The translations under genes and the position numbers were made by a program. Positions 30,291-39,467 of a stretch of 59,096 nucleotides of DNA are shown here, piece by piece. The stretch covers positions 1 through 59,096 of the forward strand of contig JAILDD010000122.1 of assembly GCA_024689605.1 (NCBI GenBank), read 5' to 3'. Position 1 is the stretch's first letter. The number at the start of each line of letters is the position of its first letter. Below the pieces are notes generated by a model that had not been told where the DNA came from, searched no databases, and was given only the letters and a program-made list of their open reading frames with translations. Source of the stretch: Lachnospiraceae bacterium. Its GTDB lineage: Bacteria > Bacillota_A > Clostridia > Lachnospirales > Lachnospiraceae.

Positions 30291-31187
30291 CTACACCCTC
30301 AGATGCTTCCTTACAGTGAAAAAGCTTCCAATAAAACCTATGCCTATACCCACCGCAAGGCAGACAGGGAAAAGATATAAAAATACCTGATCCACCGGCA
30401 GGAAATTAAGTACAGTAGAAATACTCTGGAATCTTTCAACCATATAAAGTATGACCCTGTCATATAGAATATAGATGATACCTGAAGGGATCACTGCACC
30501 GATAGCGCCTATCAGCATACCTTCTATAACGAAAGGCGCCCTTACAAAGAAATCAGTCGCGCCCACATATTTCATAATGGCGATTTCCTCACTTCTCACC
30601 GATATACCTATGGTAACCGTATTAGATATAAGGAATATCGATACAAGAAGGAGTACTGCGATGATACCCACAGATACATATGTAAGCAGGCTGTTGAAAC
30701 CGCTGAGCATATTTGCCGTAATCTCAGAGCGGTTTACCCTGCGGACTCCGTCTATTCCTTCAAGGTAGCTTACCAGCTCTCCCTGTCTCGACACATCATT
30801 AAGGTAGATCTCATAGTTTTCGGAATCAGCTAAGGGATTTTCCGTAAAGCCGTCCGCATACTCTCCCAGGTATTCTCCCTTGAAGCTTTCCCAAGCCTCA
30901 TCGGCAGATACAAACACCGCCCGGGAGACGGCAGTATGCCCGTTAATGAGATTACCGATCTCGGCTATTCTCTCATCCGAAATCCCTTCATCAAAGAATA
31001 CTGTTACGGATACGCCTTCCTCAGCAGTCTTTACCATGTGCTGAACGTTATATATCAGTGAAAAACCTATGCCGAAAAGGAACAGGCAGGATGATATGGT
31101 TGCTATGGAAGCGAGTGTGAACCACTTGTTCTTTATGGTACTGGCCACGCCCTGCTTGATTATGTAAAATAAAGTCCTAATCTTCAT
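30291..31187 (-). CDS. ftsX: Cell division protein FtsX
   Basis: 298 residues with four membrane helices (about 22-42, 170-195, 225-250, 270-292) and a large extracellular loop between the first two. It is the membrane partner of FtsE, relaying ATP-driven changes to the wall hydrolase encoded just downstream. Its ATG overlaps the ftsE stop by 11 bases. Confidence 0.95.
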   Translation of the reverse strand: MKIRTLFYIIKQGVASTIKNKWFTLASIATISSCLFLFGIGFSLIYNVQHMVKTAEEGVSVTVFFDEGISDERIAEIGNLINGHTAVSRAVFVSADEAWESFKGEYLGEYADGFTENPLADSENYEIYLNDVSRQGELVSYLEGIDGVRRVNRSEITANMLSGFNSLLTYVSVGIIAVLLLVSIFLISNTVTIGISVRSEEIAIMKYVGATDFFVRAPFVIEGMLIGAIGAVIPSGIIYILYDRVILYMVERFQSISTVLNFLPVDQVFLYLFPVCLAVGIGIGFIGSFFTVRKHLRV

Positions 31188-32322
31188 CTTCGTAGTTACC
31201 CTCTTCCCTGTCGCTTATAACAACACCTTTCTTGATGGTAATTACCCTGTGGTGCATATCATTAACGGTCTTTTCATTGTGGGTAACCACTACCACCGTG
31301 GTGCCTTCCTTATTGATCTGTTCCAGAAGATCCATGATTTCAATAGTATTCTTCGGGTCCAGATTTCCTGTAGGCTCATCCGCAAGAAGGATCGAAGGTT
31401 TATTTACAAGAGCCCTTGCAAGAGCCACTCTCTGCTGCTCACCGCCGGAAAGCTCATCCGTCTTTGCGCGGTACTTGCCTGCAAGGCCAACCTTCCCCAG
31501 TATCTCAGGAACATTCTTCTTCATCTCCCTGGGGGAGGCTTCAACTATCCTCTGGGCAAAAGCCACATTGTCATAAACATTGCGGTCCTTTAAAAGCCTG
31601 AAGTCCTGAAACACCACCCCCATGCTCCTGCGGAGCTTCGGCACCTTCCACCTGTTCATCCTGTCAAGCTGGAAACCGTTGACCGTAACCGTTCCGCTGC
31701 TGGGCTTAAGCTCACGCAAAAGGAGACGTATCAGGGTGGATTTACCTGATCCGCTTTCACCTACTATAAACACGAACTCACCTTTTTTGATCTTGATATT
31801 TACATCATTAAGAGCAGGCGCAGGCTTATGCTCGTAATACTTCGTGACATGCTCAAGACATATTACGGCATCGTCAGCCTTCGAGCCTTTCTTCTTTTTG
31901 TCGTGGCGTTTGGTTTTGCTCTTTGCCTCTTCAAACTCCTGCTTTTTCTGGCGCTTGTATTCCTTTGATTTCTTCTCGCTCTCAGCAACAGCCTTTGCCA
32001 CATCACTCATGGGATTTGTATCCCTGAGGGTCTTTTCAAAGGTCTCGCTGGGCTTCAGTCTCCTGTGATGAGCTTCCTCATCCTCATCGTAGTACTCATC
32101 ATCAGCCTCAGCTTCTGCCTCAGCCGCTTCTTCCTCGTAGTATTCGTCATCATCGTAATACTCGGCATCCTCATCATCACGGTATGCTTCATCCTCTGAA
32201 ACCTCCGTATCAGACTCAGCATACTCAGCATCAGCTTTTTTATTCTTTGAAGATTTCTCCTGCAGGTCCGCCACTGCTGCCCTTAACTCTTCGGAATCTT
32301 CTATATATCCTCTCTTTTTCAA
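31177..32322 (-). CDS. ftsE: Cell division ATP-binding protein FtsE with long charged N-terminal extension
   Basis: 381 residues; typical FtsE is about 230. The ATPase begins near residue 151 (DAVICLEHVTKYY) with Walker A GESGSGKST, signature LSGGEQQRVALARAL and Walker B ILLADEPTGNLD. Residues 31-83 are very acidic and Tyr-rich (DEYYEEEAAEAEAEADDEYYD). Residues 112-148 are strongly basic and Lys-rich. The extension is in frame with no good start closer to the ATPase. It could tether FtsE to another division or nucleic-acid partner. Core function is certain; the extension is unexplained. Confidence 0.93.
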   Translation of the reverse strand: MKKRGYIEDSEELRAAVADLQEKSSKNKKADAEYAESDTEVSEDEAYRDDEDAEYYDDDEYYEEEAAEAEAEADDEYYDEDEEAHHRRLKPSETFEKTLRDTNPMSDVAKAVAESEKKSKEYKRQKKQEFEEAKSKTKRHDKKKKGSKADDAVICLEHVTKYYEHKPAPALNDVNIKIKKGEFVFIVGESGSGKSTLIRLLLRELKPSSGTVTVNGFQLDRMNRWKVPKLRRSMGVVFQDFRLLKDRNVYDNVAFAQRIVEASPREMKKNVPEILGKVGLAGKYRAKTDELSGGEQQRVALARALVNKPSILLADEPTGNLDPKNTIEIMDLLEQINKEGTTVVVVTHNEKTVNDMHHRVITIKKGVVISDREEGNYEDED

Positions 32323-32334
32323 AATCCGTCCCCT

Positions 32335-33432
32335 TTAAAATTCCTTGCTTTCCATGTACTTCATATACTTAACCACCATCAGAGCAATCTTGAAAGTGAT
32401 CGCATCCTCAAATACCCTGAGATCCAGATTCGTGCTCTTCTGAAGCTTATCAAGCCTGTAGACCAGAGTGTTCCTGTGAATGAACAGCTGTCTGGAAGTC
32501 TCCGAGACATTAAGGCTGTTCTCAAAGAACTTGTTGATGGTAGTAATAGTCTCCATATCGAAATCTTCAGGATTCTTGTCTCCGAAAATCTCTTCAATGA
32601 ACATCTGACATAACGGCATGGGCAGCTGATATATCAGTCTTCCTATACCCAGCTCCTCATAGTAAACTATCTTCTTGCTGTCAAGGAAGATCTTGCCCAC
32701 GTCAAGTGCCACCTTCGCTTCCTTGTAGGAGCGGCTCACATCCTTTATCTCATCCACAACGGTTCCGCAGGCAATCCTTACATCCTCTATGCCGCTTTTC
32801 TCAAGATGCTCGATTATCAGTGCTGAAGTCTTTTCAACCTCAGCCAGTATCTGGGCCTGGTCATCCGGAAGTTCTATAACGATTATCACGTTATTTTCAT
32901 CTACAGCCGTAACGATCTTCTTTGACCCTGTAAGTCCAAGGCAGTCCTTCACCAGTTCCACTGCATTCGCATCCCTGTTGGAACCCGTCTCTGCTATAAG
33001 TACTACACGTTTGAGGTTTATCTGCAGGTGAAGTTTCTTCGCCCTGCTGTACACATCCACAAGCAGAAGGTTGTCGAGCAGGAGATTCTTAATAAAATTG
33101 TCTTTATCAAAGCGCTCCTTGTATGCTACCAGCAGACCTTTAAGCTGAAAAGCAGCCATCTTGCCTACAAGATAAGCATTCTCACTGTTGCCGCCCACGA
33201 TCAGAATATACTCCAGCTGCTGCTCATCGGATATCTTGAAGAAATGGCAGCCCTGCACCTCCTGGCCGTCAGCCGGCGACTTAACAAACTCCCTTACAGC
33301 CGCCGAAAAATCCCTTGCCTCGGCATATGTTGCCACCACCACCTTACCGTCAGTATCGGTAACGCAGAGTTCAGCCCTTGATATGGCCGTAATACCGTCT
33401 ATTGTGTTCTGTAAAATCTGATTCGAAATCAT
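32335..33432 (-). CDS. CdaR/PucR-type transcriptional regulator
   Basis: 365 residues: an N-terminal sugar-diacid-recognition-like domain (about 1-130, ISNQILQNTIDGI), a GGDEF-like central region, and a C-terminal PucR helix-turn-helix (TINKFFENSLNVSETSRQLFIHRNTLVYRLDKL). It is 12 bases upstream of ftsE on the same strand. The ligand is unknown, and no diacid catabolism genes are nearby. Confidence 0.85.
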   Translation of the reverse strand: MISNQILQNTIDGITAISRAELCVTDTDGKVVVATYAEARDFSAAVREFVKSPADGQEVQGCHFFKISDEQQLEYILIVGGNSENAYLVGKMAAFQLKGLLVAYKERFDKDNFIKNLLLDNLLLVDVYSRAKKLHLQINLKRVVLIAETGSNRDANAVELVKDCLGLTGSKKIVTAVDENNVIIVIELPDDQAQILAEVEKTSALIIEHLEKSGIEDVRIACGTVVDEIKDVSRSYKEAKVALDVGKIFLDSKKIVYYEELGIGRLIYQLPMPLCQMFIEEIFGDKNPEDFDMETITTINKFFENSLNVSETSRQLFIHRNTLVYRLDKLQKSTNLDLRVFEDAITFKIALMVVKYMKYMESKEF

Positions 33433-33444
33433 AACCCCTTATCT

Positions 33445-33486
33445 CCTATTGCAAAATCTCTCATGCAAAACTCCTTATGCAAAACC
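33445..33486. repeat. Three short tandem repeats upstream of the CdaR-like gene
   Basis: Three imperfect copies of about 14 bp with core TGCAAAA, CTC/CC and TAT occur in tandem just before the gene at 32335-33432. They could be slippage products or a regulatory repeat. Confidence 0.4.
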
Positions 33487-33592
33487 GACAATTACCCGTC
33501 CCTAATATTTTATAGTTTCGCCATAATGTCAAAGTCATTTTAATCTATTTAGCCGAAAAAATCCATAGTTTTGTAAACTAAATTTATAAATT

Positions 33593-34183
33593 TTATACAA
33601 GCCTCTTGTCCCTGAAAGATTCTTCCGGCAGTGCGACCCAGAGTGACGCCATAAAGATATTTCTCGCATCCCTTATTATCCCCGCCTGGACCTTCCAGGG
33701 AAGTACGGAAATAACAGCCTCCGGCTCGGATCCGTTCAGCGCATTGTACAAAGTATCTCCTGTCCCATACTCCGACAGGGCACATATCTCTATTTCAATA
33801 TCCTCATATCCGCGTATAATATTCTTTTTGATATTCTCCGCCTTTTCCGGATCCTCTGTGACCAGGGTAACATTCTTCCCTGTCCCCTGAAGATAGCCCA
33901 GAAGAAAAGCGAGATAGTCCTCAGCCTTCATATTCCTGTTATGCTGCCTGAAGACGCCGAAAAAACTGCCCTTATCATTTCCCGCCACGTCAAAAACATT
34001 AAGGCTGGCCGACTCCAGCCAGTTCTTTTTTTCTTCACTGATATCCATCCTGAAAAATGAAGACTCCGTTGTGCATATAACCAGGTCCAGCCCCGGCCTC
34101 TCCAGCAGCTCCCTGGTTATATCCACAGCCTCCTTAAGAGGAAGGTCTTCGATCATCATTCCGTCAATTTCTATACTGCTCAC
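33593..34183 (-). CDS. WecB/TagA/CpsF-like protein, divergent
   Basis: 196 residues that follow the TagA-family pattern: IEIDGMMIEDLPLKEAVDITRELL at the start, VICTTESSFF, then GKNVTLVTEDPEKAENIKKNI in place of the usual fllGg block. The catalytic-region Asp-Gly and the PKQE signature are missing (ISVLPWKVQAGII instead), and it is about 40 residues short. It may be a catalytically altered or inactive member. Function not assigned. Confidence 0.5.
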   Translation of the reverse strand: MSSIEIDGMMIEDLPLKEAVDITRELLERPGLDLVICTTESSFFRMDISEEKKNWLESASLNVFDVAGNDKGSFFGVFRQHNRNMKAEDYLAFLLGYLQGTGKNVTLVTEDPEKAENIKKNIIRGYEDIEIEICALSEYGTGDTLYNALNGSEPEAVISVLPWKVQAGIIRDARNIFMASLWVALPEESFRDKRLV

Positions 34184-34350
34184 ATTCGTCTCCTGACTTG
34201 ATTTTTATGATTCACACGGATTGTTCCGCGCTACGCGCTCCACGATCAATGTATTATATCAAATACAGGAGGTGTTACAAACACAGTGCGGATTGACTTT
34301 CGTGCCCCACATTGGTAAAATATTATCAAATATCTAAGGAGGTTGGTGCT

Positions 34351-34548
34351 ATGGAAGTTGGCGGAATTCAGGGTGTTATAATGGATGCTACATCCAGTCT
34401 GGCACAGGCCAGCGTAATGAACAATGTCGGTGTTGCTATGCTCAAGAATACCATGGAGCAGAACGAGATCCAGGGTGCCGGTATAGCTAAAATGATGGAG
34501 ATGTCAGTTAATCCCGCTGTTGGCGGAAACTTTGACATGTCGGTTTAA
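34351..34548 (+). CDS. YjfB-family putative motility protein
   Basis: 65 residues matching the YjfB pattern: a short helix pair with SSLAQASVMNNVGVAMLKNTMEQNE and an Asn/Pro-rich end (VNPAVGGNFDMSV). AGGAGG is 8 bases before the ATG. The family is associated with flagellated Firmicutes, but its exact role is unknown. Confidence 0.85.
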   Translation: MEVGGIQGVIMDATSSLAQASVMNNVGVAMLKNTMEQNEIQGAGIAKMMEMSVNPAVGGNFDMSV

Positions 34549-34582
34549 TACTTCACTTCATGGCTATATATCATTTTTAAGA

Positions 34583-34612
34583 AAGCATCGCCGTATACGG
34601 CTGTGCTTTTTT
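34583..34612 (+). terminator. Terminator after YjfB gene
   Basis: AGCA..GCCGTATACGGC..TGCT forms a hairpin followed by six T. Confidence 0.75.
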
Positions 34613-34677
34613 GTTTAATCCCACCGGGATTCCATCACCATAAGCAATTTATCAAAATAGACTAACGGAGGAATGCA

Positions 34678-35079
34678 GTGACCGGCGAATACGAAAAACT
34701 TCTTCAGCACAACAGAAAAATCATCTGCACATCCTGCGGCGGTCCGCTGAAATACCAAAGTTCAGGCGTATACGTGTGTGACAGCTGCGGCTCTACCGAA
34801 TGTGATGATTTTGGAAAGATAAAAATGTACCTGGCAGAAAATGGTCCCGCTTCCAAGGAAGAGATTGTTGACGCCACGGGCGTCAGCAAGGAAGCCGTAA
34901 CCCGCTACCTTAAGCAGCAGAGGCTTATGATCCATGGTGAGACTAAGCGTGTAACCTGCCGTATCTGCGGCAGAGGGATATCAAGCGGTTCACTTTGCGC
35001 AGGCTGTGCTGCTCAGGTCAGCAATTCCTCTTCCCCTAAAAGTGCAAATGGAAAGATGCGCTTCAACAGAGGAAAATAA
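34678..35079 (+). CDS. Zinc-ribbon/HTH protein, YvyF-like
   Basis: 133 residues. Two zinc ribbons, CTSCGG..CDSCGS (about 18-40) and CRICG..CAGC (about 99-115), flank a winged-helix-like segment (GPASKEEIVDATGVSKEAVTRYLKQQ). This resembles flagellar-operon YvyF/TIGR03826 proteins. The GTG start has GGAGG 7 bases upstream. The adjacent YjfB gene supports a motility link. Confidence 0.6.
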   Translation: MTGEYEKLLQHNRKIICTSCGGPLKYQSSGVYVCDSCGSTECDDFGKIKMYLAENGPASKEEIVDATGVSKEAVTRYLKQQRLMIHGETKRVTCRICGRGISSGSLCAGCAAQVSNSSSPKSANGKMRFNRGK

Positions 35080-35087
35080 TCCTTCTG

Positions 35088-35921
35088 TCACACTGCAGAT
35101 ATCTTCCCATTTTCAATCTTCACCTTATGTTCTTTGTACAGATGTCCCACTGCCCTTTTGAATTCATTCTTGCTCATGCCGGTATAGCGCTTAATCGTTT
35201 CCGGATCGGATTTTTCGCCAAAAGGAAGAACTCCGCCATTTTCCTCCATCAGCTTCAGGATTTTTTCCATATCAGGTTCCATCTGAAGGTAAGCTTTCTG
35301 GCGGATGCAGAGGTTCAGCTGCCCATCATCCCTGACCCTTGTGACCCGAAGGCTTAGGGGCTGTCCCGGCTTTATATCTTCACCGAAAAGTTCATTTCGG
35401 GGAATGATTGCCGAATACCTGTTGTCAACTGCCACGAACACCCCCAGCTTATCGTTTATCTCGTATGGCGTTCCTGTCACCATATCCCCGGTATGATAAG
35501 GCGACTCCCTGTCCAGCAGCTTATATACTTTCATTGTTGCCGCAAGCCTTTCACTTTTATCCTTATAAAGGCTCACCAGCACATTTTCCCCTACATTAAG
35601 TTTTCGTGTCTGCTGTGCATACGGCAGAAAAAGATCACGTTCCAGCCCCCAGTTCAGGAAGGCGCCTATCTTCGTAACCGACACCACCTCCAGAAGTCCT
35701 ATTTCACCAAGAGTAATCTTCGGTCTGTTTACCGTAGCTATCAGCCTGTCATCAGAATCCCTGTAGACAAAGACCTCTATCTCATCATTTGCCTTAAATC
35801 CCTCAGGCACCTGGCGCCTGGGCAGCAGAATGCGGCCGTCATCCGAACCATCTGTCAGATACATACCGAAATCAACCTTTTTTACAGCCCTCAGCTTCTG
35901 TATTTCACCTATATTGAACAT
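35088..35921 (-). CDS. cvfB: CvfB/YitL-family S1 RNA-binding protein
   Basis: 277 residues: an N-terminal S1-like domain (LRAVKKVDFGMYL), tandem S1 domains (VVSVTKIGAFLNWGLERDLFLPYAQQ and GVFVAVDNRYSAIIPRNELFG), and a C-terminal winged helix (MSKNEFKRAVGHLYKEHKVKI). It matches the CvfB layout. The ATG at 35921 follows GGGAG; the frame extends upstream to 35990 without family support. Its stop is 9 bases from a convergent gene. Confidence 0.88.
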   Translation of the reverse strand: MFNIGEIQKLRAVKKVDFGMYLTDGSDDGRILLPRRQVPEGFKANDEIEVFVYRDSDDRLIATVNRPKITLGEIGLLEVVSVTKIGAFLNWGLERDLFLPYAQQTRKLNVGENVLVSLYKDKSERLAATMKVYKLLDRESPYHTGDMVTGTPYEINDKLGVFVAVDNRYSAIIPRNELFGEDIKPGQPLSLRVTRVRDDGQLNLCIRQKAYLQMEPDMEKILKLMEENGGVLPFGEKSDPETIKRYTGMSKNEFKRAVGHLYKEHKVKIENGKISAV

Positions 35922-36163
35922 TTTGATTCTCCCTGCTATCGTAAAATCCACTCTTTGGTATGCCCTCATCCGGGCCGTACGCTTTTTCACTGCTATTCTA
36001 CCATTTTACGTCAAACTATTCATAAAAAACTCATATTTTTATCCTTCAGCCGGGTAAATCTTCAGTTGTTACCATAAGCCATTTAAGATATAATATCATC
36101 AGCTGAACATGGGGGTTATACATCCGGTTCAACAGTCATTATCCGAACCGGCAGCATACATAG

Positions 36164-38164
36164 ATGAATCCTAACAAGAAAAACAAACGCTTAATAGAAG
36201 TCATAGTATCTGTCATCATGTCCGTGGCGATGGGTATGGCATCTACTATCATTGTATGCTTAAACCCTAACGCAAATACACCCCCCTTCATTCTTTTCTG
36301 CCTTCTGAATGTCACCGAATCCATAATTACGGGCGTATGCGTTGCACTTTTTGTTCCTCTTGGAAGACTGAGCGATGCACTGGTAAGAAAGCTGAAACTT
36401 AAAAATCCTTCCCTGGAATACAATCTTGTATATTCAATTCCCCTCGCAATAGGAAACGGACTGATTGTAAGTGCAGTGGTAAGCTTTATAAATATTGCCA
36501 TTGCGTATACACGCCTGGATCCAACCCAGTGTCCGCCGCTGCTGGTGATGTGGGCTTCCAGCTGGATCCCCCTTATCATCCCCCTGAACATCATATCCTA
36601 CATTTTTTCCGTGATCGTATATCCTATGGTCAGCAGTCATTTTTCAGCAAATGCAAGGGAATCCGGCACCGGAAAGAAACTCAGGAATTTCCAGTTGGAA
36701 ATGCTCCTTGTCTTTGCAGTCATAATAGCCGGCGTAACAATAGTCGTAGACCTGATCGTAGTTGACAGGTCCAAAACTGCACTGCAGAATAAGGTTTCCG
36801 AGCTAATCACTGTCAACAGCAGACAGATAGAACTGAATATCGACTCCTATCTTGACCGCATGGAAACCACCCCTACCCTGCTTTACTCTGACGATATCTA
36901 CTATAAATACGATGCAACGGATGAGAAGATAAGCGAGTATGACAAGGTCAAGACAGAAGAGGCCATCACTGACAGAATCGTTGATATAGGCCTTATGAAC
37001 AACTACAATGATTTCGGCATAATCTACGCTGACAACCACAAGGTAGGCTGGATATCCCAGAGCACCCAGAATCTTTTTGAAAATACAAACCTCTACGATT
37101 CATTTGCAGACTGCCTCCTGGACAGCAGCCAGAGTTCATGGCTCTTTGGGATCAACGGCAGCAGCGACAGGTTCTATTACATAAAACGGCTGAATCCCAA
37201 TGCAATACTGGTATCTTCGGTATACACGGACGAACTTTCCTCCGTCTTCATTTATCCCAAGCAGATCGACGGAATGGACATAAGGCTGGTAGACGGAAAC
37301 AATACTGTCATTTACTCTTCAAAGCAGGAAGAATCCGGGACACAGCTCCCCGAGGAAATAGCCGCAGCACTGACCGGATCCGCAACAGAGTCCGGTGATT
37401 CCAGCGTGATCATCGGAAGCGAATACCTTATCAATGCAAATGTATGCACGAACGGCTGGCGGGTAATATGTACAGTTCCCACATCAGTAGTCACAAAAGA
37501 AGCTGAGGACCTTAAATCCTTCACCATGAGAATCTCCGCCCTTATGGCACTGATATTCGTACTTGCGGGTCTCCTTATGATAAGGCGTGTTTCTCTTCCC
37601 ATGGATGACCTGTTGATGAGCCTTCAGTATAAAGCAGAAGTAGACAGGCTCTCCGGCACCATGAACAAAACCACCTTCCAGGAAACAGTAGAAAAAAAAC
37701 TTGCCCATTGCGAGCCCGGTATCCGACGTGCGTTTGTCATGATAGATATGGATAATTTCAAACTGATAAACGATAAAAACGGCCACAGCTACGGGGATCA
37801 GGTCATAATACGCTTCGGCAAGCTTATAAGAAGCCTTTATGACAATGAAACCATCATAGGAAGACTGGGAGGAGACGAGTTTGCGATTTACATTGAGGCT
37901 GCTGACACCCCGGAGCCTGACAATGAGGATTTCCGCCAGGCAGTCACGTCCGGCCTCGACAGGATCATGACCGGTTTTAAAAACGAATTTAAGGAAGAAC
38001 AGACCGACTGCAATATATCAGTCAGCATGGGCGTGTACTTAAACTGCGATAATGTACCGACCTTCAACACGATGTACGTAAAAGCAGATAAAGCACTGTA
38101 TCAGTCAAAGGAAAACGGCAAAAACCGTTACACACTTTATGAGGAAGGAGATGAAAATGCGTAA
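36164..38164 (+). CDS. Membrane diguanylate cyclase with sensor domain
   Basis: 666 residues. About five membrane helices lie in 1-160, then a helix near 180-205, an extracytoplasmic dCACHE-like sensor (about 205-455), a last helix (about 460-480) and a GGDEF domain. RLGGDEFAIYIE is the intact catalytic motif and MIDMDNFKLINDKNGHSYGD the nucleotide-binding block, so c-di-GMP synthesis is expected. The end overlaps the following solute-binding-protein gene by 8 bases, suggesting one signalling unit. Confidence 0.9.
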   Translation: MNPNKKNKRLIEVIVSVIMSVAMGMASTIIVCLNPNANTPPFILFCLLNVTESIITGVCVALFVPLGRLSDALVRKLKLKNPSLEYNLVYSIPLAIGNGLIVSAVVSFINIAIAYTRLDPTQCPPLLVMWASSWIPLIIPLNIISYIFSVIVYPMVSSHFSANARESGTGKKLRNFQLEMLLVFAVIIAGVTIVVDLIVVDRSKTALQNKVSELITVNSRQIELNIDSYLDRMETTPTLLYSDDIYYKYDATDEKISEYDKVKTEEAITDRIVDIGLMNNYNDFGIIYADNHKVGWISQSTQNLFENTNLYDSFADCLLDSSQSSWLFGINGSSDRFYYIKRLNPNAILVSSVYTDELSSVFIYPKQIDGMDIRLVDGNNTVIYSSKQEESGTQLPEEIAAALTGSATESGDSSVIIGSEYLINANVCTNGWRVICTVPTSVVTKEAEDLKSFTMRISALMALIFVLAGLLMIRRVSLPMDDLLMSLQYKAEVDRLSGTMNKTTFQETVEKKLAHCEPGIRRAFVMIDMDNFKLINDKNGHSYGDQVIIRFGKLIRSLYDNETIIGRLGGDEFAIYIEAADTPEPDNEDFRQAVTSGLDRIMTGFKNEFKEEQTDCNISVSMGVYLNCDNVPTFNTMYVKADKALYQSKENGKNRYTLYEEGDENA

Positions 38165-39452
38165 TCTTGACCGTGAACATCTCCTGCTGGTAATCCTCAT
38201 TCTTTTGCTGGGCGTCAGTGCTGCAGTCATGCTTCAGCGTGAAAACGGAAGAATGTCACCTGCAGACAACGTTTCCGACAGGCATGAGAAGATCATCCTT
38301 CTGTCCTGGTGGGGAAACGACCCCAGACATGAATATACGATGACCGGGGTAAACCATTTTACTGACATCAACCCGGATATAATAGTTGACTACCGCTACG
38401 GTGAATGGAACGGCTATGAAAAGAAGACAAAGGTATGGATGCTGTCTGACACTGAAGCTGACGTCATGCAGATTAATTATGCATGGCTTGACGAGTACTC
38501 TGCCGACGGAACAGGCTTCTACGACCTGAACGAACTTGCTGACTACATCGATCTGGATGCATTCACAGAAGAACAGAAAGCATACGGCACAAGAAACGGC
38601 CACCTTAACGCCCTTCCCATAGCCATGAATACACACGTCTTTTACTACAACCAGGATGTACTTGACAGCTACGGGCTGGACGCCCCCGAATCCTGGGATG
38701 AAATGTTTGCAGCCGGAATAAAACTGAAAAAAGATGACCGCTATTTGCTGGGAATGGGAAAAAAGCAGATGTTCCTGCTGCTGGTAGCATATTACGAACA
38801 GAGCACCGGAAAGGCAATGTTTAATCCTGACGGAAGCTTTAATGTTACCCCTGCCGAAATGTCAGACCTTTTGGTACTCTACAGAGAATTGCTGGACGAT
38901 CATGTACTCTGCCCTGTTGAAACATTTGACAAGAGCAAATACCTGGAGGGCGAAATAGCCGGCACCATGTGCTGGATAAGCGACACACAGAAATACTGCG
39001 ATGCTCAGGAGGAAAAAGGCGTGAAAGTCACCAGACGTCTCTATCCCCTGCTGCCCGGGGCAAAAAGAACCGGCTGGTATATAAAGCCGGCTACCATGTG
39101 GGCGATCAGTTCCGATACAGATCACCCGGCAGAAGCAGCACTGCTGCTGGATTACCTGGTAAACGATCCCTATATGATAAAGCTCCAGGGCACTGAAAAA
39201 GGTGTACCCGTAAGCAGCAAGGCTATCGAAGTGCTGGATGCTGAAGGTCTCAAAGACACCAACGAATATGCCGCAACAGAAGACATAATGGCACACAGCA
39301 GTGAAATGAATCTCATCATTTCGAATATGGAAAAGGAAGATATAATAGAGATCTTCAAACAGAATGCCGATGAGTTTATCTTCGACCGCAAGAATGCTGA
39401 CGAATGTGCAAAAATAATATGCAAAGAAATACGGAAGTCCTGTGCTGAATAG
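38157..39452 (+). CDS. Extracellular solute-binding protein, family 1, membrane-anchored
   Basis: 431 residues. An uncleaved-looking N-terminal anchor (LLLVILILLLGVSAAVML, no lipobox Cys) leads into a periplasmic-binding fold (ILLSWWGNDPRHEYTMTGVNHFTDINPDI and the late GWYIKPATMWAISS). Sugars are the usual ligands. No permease or ATPase genes follow. The ATG at 38157 lies inside the diguanylate cyclase stop region with AAGGAG 6 bases before. A role as ligand receptor for the cyclase is inferred. Confidence 0.85.
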   Translation: MRNLDREHLLLVILILLLGVSAAVMLQRENGRMSPADNVSDRHEKIILLSWWGNDPRHEYTMTGVNHFTDINPDIIVDYRYGEWNGYEKKTKVWMLSDTEADVMQINYAWLDEYSADGTGFYDLNELADYIDLDAFTEEQKAYGTRNGHLNALPIAMNTHVFYYNQDVLDSYGLDAPESWDEMFAAGIKLKKDDRYLLGMGKKQMFLLLVAYYEQSTGKAMFNPDGSFNVTPAEMSDLLVLYRELLDDHVLCPVETFDKSKYLEGEIAGTMCWISDTQKYCDAQEEKGVKVTRRLYPLLPGAKRTGWYIKPATMWAISSDTDHPAEAALLLDYLVNDPYMIKLQGTEKGVPVSSKAIEVLDAEGLKDTNEYAATEDIMAHSSEMNLIISNMEKEDIIEIFKQNADEFIFDRKNADECAKIICKEIRKSCAE

Positions 39453-39465
39453 GACTTCCGTTTTA
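39432..39465. terminator. Terminator between convergent genes
   Basis: CGGAAGTCCT (39432-39441) pairs with AGGACTTCCG (39451-39460), then TTTTAT. It spans the stop of the solute-binding-protein gene. Confidence 0.85.
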
Positions 39466-39467
39466 TC

